Shown: piece by piece, positions 35,049 to 44,100 of the stretch | How the letters are laid out: every line of letters starts with the position of its first letter | Position numbering within the stretch: position 1 is the stretch's first letter | NCBI GenBank assembly: GCA_029448655.1 | Contig: JACCLO010000015.1 | Span: 558,001 to 622,000 of the forward strand | DNA length: 64,000 bases | From: Wolfiporia cocos | Lineage: Eukaryota; Basidiomycota; Agaricomycetes; Polyporales; Phaeolaceae | Reading direction: 5' to 3' | Notes under the pieces: generated by a model | Databases searched by the model: none | Told to the model about the DNA's origin: nothing | The model's input: the letters and a program-made list of their open reading frames with translations, nothing else | Translations under genes and position numbers: made by a program

Positions 35049-36234
35049 TGACACAGACTTACCATGAGGTTGTGGGACCGGCCCTAGCCGGGGAATCCCC
35101 CTAACGTAAGACGCATCGTCTTGGACGTAGCGGTACGGCGCAACGTACACAAGCCTGCAGGTGAGCAGGAACCGTGGGGTCCATAAGGACTTACCCAAGT
35201 GCGGAGGGCATACCCCAAGACCTACTTGCAGTTGTCGTCGAGGTGCCAGAGCCAGAGGGCATGCCCGTGTCTTACAGAGAGAGTGTTACGGATCGAATAT
35301 CCGTTCAGCGCAAAATAACCAAGTCAGGTTATTTCGACGGATAGATTATCCGTTCAACGCAAAGCAACAAAGTCGAGTTACTCAGCGTATCAAGTAGCGT
35401 ACTACTTGTCAGACTCCTCAGAGTCAGAGCGTCGATATACAGGCTGCAGGCTTAATTGCTTAAGCCCTTGAGAACGAGTATAAGATCCTTGTAATTCAAC
35501 AAGGTCGAGCTGAGGAACTCGACCGGTATTTACATCAGGTTTTATACTACGATTCGTCTATCAGGGTCATAGTGTCCTTGGTACTGCTACCATTAAGTCC
35601 GTTGTACTAACGCTATGAGGAATAAAGGAGAACTGATGCGGTTGCGCGCAACAAGGGGGTGAAACATAGAACTACTGTGGTTAGACACAGGATATCAGCT
35701 AGAACGCGATGCGAACATGGAGAGTGGGCATAGGGTTGTTGTACATGAAACGGGGCCTTGGTTGTGCAGAGGCCCCTGGAAATATAGCGCGCAAAGTAGC
35801 AGTTGAACGCTAAGTCGAAATACACAGTGAGGCGTCAAGATGGTAATACAAGAGTACCTGGTAAATTCGTAACAGAGAGCCCAGCGCCGTAAGGGTGACA
35901 GACTGTCGCACACAGAGCCTCAAGGAAAGAAAGGGACTGCAGTCCAATATCGAGAATCTCAAGGATGGGGAGTAAGCCCCATCCACCATAGGTTTATATA
36001 CATGTATGAGCCTCGTGTCAAGTATCTAGCCCTACCCTAAATCAGTGGTCTGTGCGCAAGCACATGACCACTGTTACATGGGTGATGTGACCGTACAAGT
36101 AACATGAACATGTAACTACCTTGTGACTACCCATGTGAGCTAGCGCGCCTACCCTCAGGCGCTAAAGTGTCTACTGCAGAGCGTCATTAGACAGCTTGCT
36201 GGTTAGGGTAACCCACGGGGAATATACTGTGACA
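35049..36234 (-). repeat. Nest level 4b: solo LTR, duplication CTACA
   Basis: Starts TGACACAGACTTACC and ends ATACTGTGACA. The duplication CTACA (35044-35048 and 36235-36239) is perfect. Net length is about 590 bp after removing the TGTTAC-type LTR inside. Confidence 0.93.
35284..35874 (+). repeat. Nest level 5: solo LTR of a second family (TGTTAC...GTAACA), duplication GAGAG
   Basis: The 591-bp copy starts TGTTACGGATCG and ends TTCGTAACA. GAGAG at 35279-35283 and 35875-35879 is identical. Related copies lie at 37086-37709 and, inverted, at 53997-54577. It carries repeated AACCAAGTC and GAGTTACTC words. The plus sign only marks that it reads TGTTACGGATCG; PPT evidence at 37710 suggests the transcribed strand may be minus. 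Confidence 0.92.
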
Positions 36235-36599
36235 CTACAAGGGAGCCAGCACCCGTATTGACGAGCGAGCCAGAGCCTCATGTGCATGCAGCAAGCAGTT
36301 GAGTGATACCCCAGGGGAATGCCCCCTAGGCTGAGAAGACAAGTTCTGGGGAACACAGAATGCTAACTACCAGTATATAAAAAAGTACGCTACCCTAGCA
36401 ACCCCACCCTAAAGGCTGGGTCTGTGCACAGTGGACGTAACTATGTAACATAGTGACTAGCATGTTACTTGCCAGTGACAGTGCATGACAAGATAGTGAA
36501 GCCATTATCTACCTATGCACGTGCAGGTCCATAGCTAAAGGCCATAAATCACGTATATCCGGGGGTGGCCTATGTCGAGGTTTCTTGCGACATTGGGAC

Positions 36600-36770
36600 A
36601 TCAAGGTCCCCTCTGCTACTACCTTGTGTGCGCCTGCCTGCATCAGCCCACCTTGTTAGTCTGAGGGCTGCCTCTGCACCACAGCGCTTCATCTCTGCCA
36701 CTTAGCTACTGGCTATGACATTGCACATGCAAGCACTTGGATAGGATGTCACTGTGAGTAGCACCATGAC
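36600..36770 (+). other. Residual LTR segment between nested copies
   Basis: The CTGCTACTACCTTGTGTGCG... block matches the R-U5 part of plus-oriented LTRs (compare 17,030-17,080). It is the second half of the level-2 LTR, separated from its first half by nested insertions. No gene is present. Confidence 0.6.
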
Positions 36771-37085
36771 ACCATGTTCCTTTAGGGTAGGCTTACTAGC
36801 AATAGTGTGTGCCTTTCCCTGTACATATTTAAGACAGGGCTTGATGCCCTTAATCTTTAGTTCTGTTCTTCTCAGCTAGTGCCACAGAAGAACCTCTCAT
36901 CTCCCTGCTGCACTTGATTAGCTCCCCTTGTTGCCTATTCCCCTCATCTTAGGACCTAGGCAGTGAGTCCCACAGCTGATCTGTGTCACTGTTTATGGAG
37001 ACTGCCTATGGCCATAGTATTTCCACCACAGATGATGAATATGTCCATATAGCCAATGAAGCACTTGTGGTAACCACAGAGACAG

Positions 37086-37709
37086 TGTTACAGATCGAAT
37101 ATCCATTCAGCACGAATAACCAAGTCGAGTTACTCAGTGTTTCGACTAGCGCACTACTCTTCAGACTCTTCAGAGTCAGATCGTCAATATACAAGTTCCA
37201 GGCTTAATTGCTTAAGCCCTTGAGAATGAGTATAAGATCTTCACAGGACTCCACAGAGTCAGAGCATCGATATACAAGCTGCAGGCTTAATTGCTCAAGC
37301 CTTTGAGAATGAGTATAAGATCCTTGTAACTCAACAAGGTCGAGCTGAGGAACTTGACCAATATTTACATCAGGTTATATACTGCAATTGTTTAACCAGG
37401 GTCATAGTGTCCTTGGTACTGCTACTATCAAGTTCATCATGCTAATGATATAAGTAACAAGGGAGAAGTGTTGCGGTTGAGCACAACAAGGGATGAAATG
37501 TAGAAGTCCTGTGGTTTGACACAGGATATCAGCTAGAATGTGATGTGGACATGGAGAATGGGCATAGGGTTGTTATACATGAAATGGGGCCTACAGTTGA
37601 GTGGAGGTCCCTAGAAAATAAAGCATGTGATACAGCGGTTGAATGCTAAGTCCTCATACACAGTGAGGCATCAAAAGGATATTCAAGTGTACCTGTAACA
37701 ACTGTAACA
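37086..37709 (-). repeat. TGTTAC-family LTR, probably 3' LTR of a minus-strand element
   Basis: Starts TGTTACAGATCG and ends ACTGTAACA, and aligns along its length to 35284-35874. No matching 5-bp repeats flank it (GACAG left, TCGCC right). Read on the minus strand, a purine-rich tract GAGGGGGGCGA lies directly upstream, as expected before a 3' LTR. The element is therefore truncated rather than a clean solo LTR. Its insertion ends the P450 remnant. Confidence 0.75.
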
Positions 37710-38310
37710 TCGCCCCCCCTCAAGGATTCATCATCCTCGATGAAATCCAAGCATCAAGGCCATTCAGAGGGCCTCTAGATCTGGGTCGTTGTATCCTGCA
37801 TCTGTATTGGGGAGAGGAGGTGTCAGTGGGGGGATCCATACCTGATAGGGTGCGCATTCACCGTTTCAGTGTCTGGGCTGGGATACTCGACAGGTGGGAC
37901 AGCAGTAATCAGGACAGTCAAGCACCAGAGGAGGAGGCTGGCGATGACAAGGCCGAGGACAAGGACGAGGACAAAGATGGCGAGGAAGATGGCGAGGAAG
38001 AGGACGACTAGATCGGCGTGCACAACAGCATACTTGGACTGCTTTGGCTCTCTGGCGACTTTTGGCTCTGGTTACATGCTGCTGCTTTGCTCCATCAGGC
38101 TGTGTCTTGTGCTCGACTCTTTGATCCTCAGTGCTCTGTGATATGTGCTTGGTGGCCCCGTCTGCTCAGGAGCAGGCTCTACTGATGGGGTTGTGCGCAT
38201 GTGTACTACTAATAAATCGTACTTTTATTGGCACTGCACTACGTGTACTGATATATTATGAGAACTGCATTTATGGAACCAGTGCCCTAGAACGTCCCCC
38301 CCCCCCCGCC
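37710..38310 (-). pseudogene. Possible internal remnant of the TGTTAC element
   Basis: The minus strand has a polypurine tract at 37710-37722. Upstream of it lies an open frame (37823-38090) encoding KQSKYAVVHADL followed by a strongly hydrophobic span rich in Leu/Val/Phe/Ile, one likely membrane segment of about 30 residues, then a polar tail (EYPSPDTETVNAHPI). No reverse transcriptase or integrase motif is seen. The plus strand of the same stretch is acidic and repetitive (GAGGACAAGG words), so the hydrophobic frame could be a by-product of a simple repeat. A run of 11 C lies at about 38,297. Confidence 0.35.
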
Positions 38311-38342
38311 CTGCAGACTGCCCAGTGAACCACTATTGTGCG

Positions 38343-38495
38343 GTCCTTGCAGTAGCGAAGGCCCTCAGCTAAGGTCCTCGCAGTAGTGAAGGGCCTCAGG
38401 TGAGGTCCTCGCAGTAGCAAAGGCCCTCAGGTGAGATCCTTGCAGTAGCGAGTGCCTCAGGTGAGGTCCTCGCAATAGCATGGGCCTCAGGTGAG
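38343..38495. repeat. 31-bp minisatellite, five units
   Basis: Five consecutive units of GTCCTCGCAGTAGCGAAGG followed by CCCTCAGGTGAG, three of 31 bp and two of 30 bp, differ by a few substitutions. A sixth partial unit follows (GTCCTTGCAGG). Confidence 0.9.
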
Positions 38496-38599
38496 GTCCT
38501 TGCAGGAACCCGTCCCCTGGGCACTTGCTATTGTGAGGACCTGCTACTATAAGGGGGTTATACATGAGTATACCGGTCCGGCTACAGTTACAGGACCTG

Positions 38600-39716
38600 C
38601 TTGGTATATCTACGTAGATACTAGTAGATCTACGGTCTCGCACTTTGCTGATGTGCATGCTACACCAACGGATCCACTCGCATCCCACGTCACCACCACA
38701 AACCTCATTCAGGCGCAGCCTTTATGATCACACACTACGGACACAAAGTCAAAGCAATCCAATTTGGTTTAGTTATCATCTCTACAACTACGTCACCACA
38801 ATTGCCTCGTCGATCACCCACATCCACATTTTCACCGATAACACCTCAGCCCTTCGTACGGTATACGATCGATCTCCACATGCAGGCCAACTAGACAGCG
38901 AACTATTCACACAGCACATCGATGAACTCCTTAGCACGTATCCATGCATGCATATCACACTCCACTGGTGCCCGTCTCACAAAGGCATTCCGGGTAACGA
39001 ATACGTCTACATGCTCGCACACGAAGCAGTCACTATTCCCACAGACGTACCACCCACACTCATCTGGTTAAAATCACACGCATGCAGACATGCACTCCGA
39101 TCCTGGAAACACTCTTGGCAAAGCAAGCAATGTCACAATCTTTCCCGTAACTTCCTCACACGCCCACCAAATTTTGCACTGCACCCAGCATTACGTACCA
39201 CCTCTGCACCTTGCTCCTCACAATGCAGACTGATACAATGCATAACTGGTCATGCGTTTACTGGCGAATATTACCGACGTTTTCGTCCCCAGGACCTCAC
39301 TGTCTGCCCCTGCGACAATTCCACGTACCAAACCAGACGTCACATCCTTTTCGAATGCCCACTACACGAACATGCACGACACCACCTACAGAGTCTATCT
39401 CCCACCTTGAGCCCACAACGAATTTACGAATCCAAAACCGAATGGCAAGCACTTCTACGTTTCTTCACGGATTCCACCGCGTACCTCAAACAAGACGTAA
39501 CCCCCATCGTCCATGACCCAGGGTAAGCCAGTCCATTACCAGACAAGACACATTCCTTAGGCACCACACTTCTAAACGCATTGCACAAATCACCCACTCC
39601 TCACGTTTCTGAAACTGTCTACGCATAATACACACCACTGGTCCATTACTGGACCCTGCCTCTGTACCTAGTGGCTGTCGGCGGGTAATAAATGTTGATC
39701 TCTCTCTCTCCGACGT
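38600..39716 (+). mobile_element. 5'-truncated Tad-like LINE, 3' end
   Basis: The stretch carries the C-terminal RNase H part of a LINE ORF2, a 3' UTR and a terminal (CT)n tail at about 39,699-39,712, like the tail at 7013-7027. The reverse transcriptase is missing, consistent with the usual 5' truncation of LINE copies. The left boundary lies between the minisatellite and about 38,700. It sits directly before the ubinuclein-like remnant. Confidence 0.75.
38700..39523 (+). pseudogene. LINE ORF2 C-terminus: RNase H and CCHC-like tail
   Basis: The frame encodes HIHIFTDNTSALRTVYD (RNase H motif with FTDN), LHWCPSHKGIPGNEYVYMLA (the HWCPSHxGIxGNE block that includes the catalytic His/Asp region) and a Cys/His-containing C-terminal part (FRPQDLTVCPCDNSTYQTRR, HILFECPLHEHARHHL). 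This order is standard for fungal Tad-clade LINEs, where RNase H removes the RNA strand during target-primed reverse transcription. The frame is open for 293 codons, but the N-terminal endonuclease and reverse transcriptase are absent, so the copy is dead. Confidence 0.85.
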
Positions 39717-39931
39717 CACGAGCCATCGTATGCATGTGTTCATCGATCGACGCAGCAATCATTCCACCCTGAGCTTGAGGTCATGCTCGAGCAGCTCTGG
39801 AATGCGATACCAAAAGGTGCTTCATCTGCGCTGCCTGTATGCGCATATTGCTGACATCGTGCAGAGAACTTGGAGGCCAAGGGCAAGTAGTGATGTGCAA
39901 AGCCCGGCTCGGCTCAAAGCCCGGGGCTTGG

Positions 39932-40265
39932 TGTGACGTTCGCAGGCACAAGAGTGACTGGTGATGGCACAAAGTAGGAAGTTCATCACACGGAAGTCAC
40001 AGGTTATAAGGCTGTTATTCCAGTAACGCTTGTCTAGTACAGGATTTTGGGCCTCCTTATATACTGTAGAGTAGAATAAAACTTCAAGGGCTCTCGAGTG
40101 ACGAGAGCCCATAACCGTAAGCTACCTTAAGGCTGACGAAGAATGGAGCGATGAGTACAAATCAAGGGGACCTAAGTACACAGCACAACGCGTAAAGGTA
40201 GCGGATAACACAGGTAAGGAAAGTAAAGAGATTATGTAACTGGGGTGGCACGCGGTCGCACCACA
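39932..40265 (-). repeat. 3' LTR of the gypsy element
   Basis: 334 bp, TGTGACG to CCACA on the plus strand. Because the coding is minus, this copy is the 3' LTR. TATATACTGTAGAG near 40,056 and an AATAAA at 40,075 (plus strand) are also present in the partner. Confidence 0.93.
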
Positions 40266-40296
40266 TACGCCCTCCGGGGATCGTGCGCGATTCCCA

Positions 40297-41130
40297 CTAG
40301 TTACCGGAGGTGTCCATCGAATCTTTTGAGCCACTAGGCACGGGAGCATCTGCAGGGGCCTTGCCCTTGGCAGTACGCTTTTTGGTGAACCGAACGTCAA
40401 GCAGGCGAGTCGGGCGAGCGGTAGACGCCGGTGCCACTGCAGTGGAAGCAGTGGCCGTGGCTTCGGACAACTCCTTGGGCGGGTCCAGAAGGCCGTCGCG
40501 GTCCACCGGAGGAGTGACCAAGGGTGTCGTCCCAGCCGTGATGAGTGGAGTAGTGGCCGCAGCCTGGGTACGTCAAGCAATTTTGGGGATGCGTAAACTC
40601 ACGTCGTCCAAGTCAGTGTGAGCATGAGTCAGTTTCTTTTCACGATGTCGTTCCTCACACAGGGCATAGTTGCACGCCTTGGCAGCCTGTTGCAACTCAA
40701 GCTCCTTCGCTGCGTACCAAGCGAGGTTGGTAGCCGTAGTGATCTGCTCGCGAGTGAGGCTGTCCCGCTCCTCATCCTGAGGTTTTGCCAGAGGGTCGAA
40801 GAACCCCTGAGGAAGAGGCAGCCCATGAATGATCGTAGTGTTCATGATCGTGTCGAACTCCAAGAATTGTTGCAGACATTGCAGATCCTCGGCCCAGAGC
40901 GTCCAGAAGGTCTCATATCCACCAGGTAGTGCGAATTCGTTGAGGTCGATCGGTCCAGCATGGAGCATTTGATCGAAGAGTAGGTACCGACGAAGCTGAG
41001 ACGTCGTGAAGTAGTGTCGTACCTGCGCAAAGTCTTCGAGGATGACATCACGATTGACGAGAACAGTGAGCTTCGAATGATGGATCTCCATGATGAGGAT
41101 CAACGAGTCCAGTCGACAAGGAGTCGGCAT
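40297..41130 (-). CDS. Accessory ORF downstream of pol in the gypsy element
   Basis: A minus frame from 41130 (MPTPCRLDS) overlaps the end of pol by 83 nt in another frame. A candidate 39-nt intron at 40564-40602 (GTGAGT to CCCAG) would join it to 40297-40563, giving a C-terminus rich in Ala/Thr/Pro with basic KKRTAKGKAP and ending SMDTSGN. The N-terminal part has YFTTSQLRRYLLFDQML, LPGGYETFWTLWAEDLQ and a helical Lys/Glu-rich stretch. No known domain was recognised. Its position corresponds to that of env or antisense ORFs in other gypsy elements, but no signal peptide or membrane span is visible. Without splicing, the frame stops at 40573. Confidence 0.6.
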
Positions 41131-44100
41131 AGAGGTCGATCAGAGAAGTCACGAGTCGACGGAGCACCTGCTCGGGGCTGGGATCAGAGTCTCGGAGCGC
41201 TGGCCTGATCCGGGATCGTCGTCGCTTCTCGAAGCGCCCTGTCTTGAACCTTCGCCTCCCCTCCCTTATATCCTTTTCTCCTCCCTCTCCTCCTTCTCCA
41301 AAAATGTATAAGCTGCCTAAATATAATTGCGGGTCATCTGGAGGTGTGCCAGACCCAGCCCCTAGTTGTGAGATATTGTCAGCACCCACGAGGTCGAGGT
41401 AAGTGCGGATCACATCTAAGTGACTGATCGCAGAATAGGGGACCCAGGTACGATCGCCACTCTTCCACACCGCCTCAAAAACAGCATCCGAGCCGGATCC
41501 GACATATGAGGTGAGTTTGTCGATTGCCCATTCGTTATCCTGGTCTTCGAGCTCAGATATTTGGTTAGCAAGTCTGCCAGGAAATAACCAATCATCGTTA
41601 GGCTCATGCATCCTAAGTAGGGATGCGTGAAACACATCATGTACTCCTCTCCTCCTGAGGGAGCTCGGTAGATCCAGTTTGTAAGAGTTGTTACCAAAGT
41701 CACGCATAATTTTGTACGGGCCGATATACTTAGGGATCAGCTTCCATGCCAAGCCGCGCAGTAATGAAATGTTTTTAGTTGACAAATAGACTAAGTCACC
41801 ATTGGAGAATGGGGCAGGCCGACGCCGTCGGTTGGCGTCGCGTGTTTGTTTTATCCTTGCAGCGATAATGCTATCGTGAGCTGAAATTAGAGCGTATTTT
41901 ACGCGCTGGGCGTAGGCGCATACTCCAGGATATTCATCCAGAGTAGGGTTATTCCATACCATGGTCCTGGGCATACGGCCTGTATTCAAGAAGAAAGGGG
42001 TGTAGCCAGTGCTTTCCGATCGAGCCAAATTAATGGCGAATTCGATAGCCAGTAATCGGGATACCCAATCTTTTTGGTTTGGGCTAATGCATTGATGCAG
42101 CATTTGTGTCACCGTCTGGTTTGCTCGTTCTGTGGAGCCGTCCGTTTCCGGGTGGTACACACTTGACATTTTTAATTCAACACCCATCAGCTTGTGTAAG
42201 TGCCCCCAGAATAGGCTAGTAAATAACACATCCCTGTCGCTAACTATGGCTTTAGGAAGTCCATGGTGCTTGTAGACTTCTGAGAATATTAACTCAGCTA
42301 TATTCTTAGCATTGTAACTGGTCCTGCTAGGCACCAGATGAACCATGCTGGTTAATAAATCAATGACGACAGTTATGGAATCAAAAGTCCCATCCCTATT
42401 CTTTGACTCAGGTAATGGGCCAACAAAATCCACCCCAATAGCCTCCCAAGGCTGACTGGGAATTGGTAATGGATTGAGTAATCCATAAGGTTTTTGATTA
42501 GCTGGTTTACTATGCTTGCACGTAGTGCATGTATCGCAGTATTTCTGGACATCCTGGGTCATCAATCGCCACCAAACATGGTCTCTGAGTAAGCCAAGGG
42601 TTTTGTAGGCCCCCAGGTGGGCCAGTAATGAATGTGCATGTGTTATTATTATTTCTCGAACAGCACGTTCTCCTGCGAGAATATGTGGGATGCACAAAAG
42701 GTCGCGTTCCCATTTGTGAATAAAAAGCAGGCCGTCAGCCTCCCTAAAATTTTTGAACTGCTTTGGGGATGCTTCAACCTTGGAGAAAAACTCATCCTCC
42801 GAGTAGCGACCCCGTATGGTGGTTGCTAAGTCAATCCCATCATTATTGGCTGTGAGATAGTCCAGAAACCTGGACTCAGAAGCTTGAGGGTCGCTTGTTA
42901 AATTCCCTTGGGACTCGCCCTCCTGCATGGGAGACTTGGGCCCATGCAACACAACACGGCGAATCCATTTCACAAATTCCCACGATGTCTCAGGCCGTCC
43001 TGTCTCCATGGGGGCAGGTACAGGGCGGCCACGACGCATCGGTGGTGTGGGTGTCTCCTCGGTCACTGCACGTCGCAGAGGTGCGTCCTGGTCACGGGAT
43101 GGCGTCCCATGTGCAGCCACAGATGTAGGCACCTGTTCGTTCGCAGGCGCTGCCACTTGTGCCACAATGCGCCCGCGAGGGTGCACAACGTCGCTACTCC
43201 TCGCCACCTCAACGACATGCCCTCCAGAGCCAGGCCCCGGTGCCCTCGCACCTTTGGGGGCCCCTGAGAGGTCCGCAAGAGTCCCAGACCGAGTACGAAC
43301 AGTGTTAGCTTCAAGGCCGGCCAACACAGGCATCGAGATAGTGCAAGCCACAAGACGAGGCGCACGCATAGCCGCCTCATTGTGAACCATATATTCAGAT
43401 GGGGCACGCACAGTACCCGGCAAGTCAAATGAATATATACGTGATAACGTGTCCGCGAGGACGTTTTCAACACCAGGGACATATTCAACAGTAAAATCAA
43501 ATTCGGAAACAAGCTCCAGCCACCGGGCCTGGCGTCCCGACAGGTTCTTTTGAGTTAACAAGTGCGTAAGCCCCTTATGATCAGTCAGCCAGGTGAAGTG
43601 GCATCCCAATAAAATTTCACGATGGCGTCTCATGGACTCAACACCTGCCAGCATCTCAATCTCATGCACAGGGTAGTTCTGCTGTGCTGACGAAAGTTTC
43701 GCAGAAAAGAACGTGGCCACCCTGGCCGATCGAAAATCCGCACCTTGGGAGATGACGCCAGAGATGCCACCATGCGAGCCATCTGTGACCAACCAGATAG
43801 TGGGCGCACTGTCAGAATAATCAAGCAGTACGTGATGATGTGAGCGGTGCGTGTGGACCAAACGCTTAATGTCATCGAATGCACATTGGTGGGTGAAGTC
43901 CCATTTATAACTGCTATCTGAAGCAGTCAGAGCAGTAAGAATGCCCATAGGTATGCGGATAGTGGAGATGTCATCAGCCAAATATCCTACTGAGCCAAGG
44001 AAACCGTGCAACAGTTCCTTGTTAGTGGGGGTCTTCCAATTCAAAACAGAGTCCACTTTATCAGGATCCATGTGGATCCTGGTATCATCAATGATGTGCC

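Larger units (their letters stand above)
34983..36592 (-). repeat. Nest level 3b: solo LTR, duplication TTGGG
   Basis: Starts TGACATGAG and ends TTTCTTGCGACA, with both termini slightly decayed. The duplication TTGGG (34978-34982 and 36593-36597) is perfect. Net length is about 420 bp. Confidence 0.85.
33531..36771 (+). repeat. Nest level 2: solo LTR, duplication CCATG
   Basis: Starts TGTCACAGTTTGC and ends GAGTAGCACCATGACA. The duplication CCATG (33526-33530 and 36772-36776) is perfect. Net length is about 460 bp after removing two nested insertions. Confidence 0.85.
32714..36988 (+). repeat. Nest level 1: outer solo LTR in the P450, duplication CTGTT
   Basis: Starts TGTCACAGATTTATC and ends CTGATCTGTGTCA. 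The duplication CTGTT (32709-32713 and 36989-36993) is perfect and the P450 frame is restored across it. Net length without nested copies is about 1.03 kb, close to the long LTR at 27806-28922. U3 sequence at 33,525 continues at 36,777 (CATG then TTCCTTTAGGGTAGG), as in the copy at 3,690. Confidence 0.9.
32022..37085 (+). pseudogene. Cytochrome P450 N-terminal half, split by a stack of LTRs
   Basis: P450s are haem monooxygenases anchored in the ER. Visible here: a membrane anchor (YNIAVTFTIILAVVLWHYG), the Pro-rich hinge LPLGPRPLFFIGN (32120-32160), then after an intron VIILNSVESAQDLLDK (32312-32360), FGMGW (32460), YRPVQ-like and NTPDRFHTRIKW (32605-32645), an intron ending TTTCAG at about 32694, YVAGLF, and after the LTR stack METAYGHSISTTDDEYVHI (36995-37050). 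YVAGLF joins METAYGH in frame when 32714-36993 is removed. Stops occur near 32,490-32,540. The haem-binding Cys loop and I-helix are absent; the 3' part is lost at a second LTR (37086). Confidence 0.82.

Noticed and set aside
38297..38310. Run of about 11 C as an assembly break or telomere-like signal
   Set aside because: It is an isolated homopolymer with no repeat structure around it; no telomere motif occurs in the window.
20587..38495. CRISPR-like arrays at the minisatellites
   Set aside because: Units at 20587-20742 and 38343-38495 are head-to-tail tandem repeats without unique spacers, and the sequence is eukaryotic.
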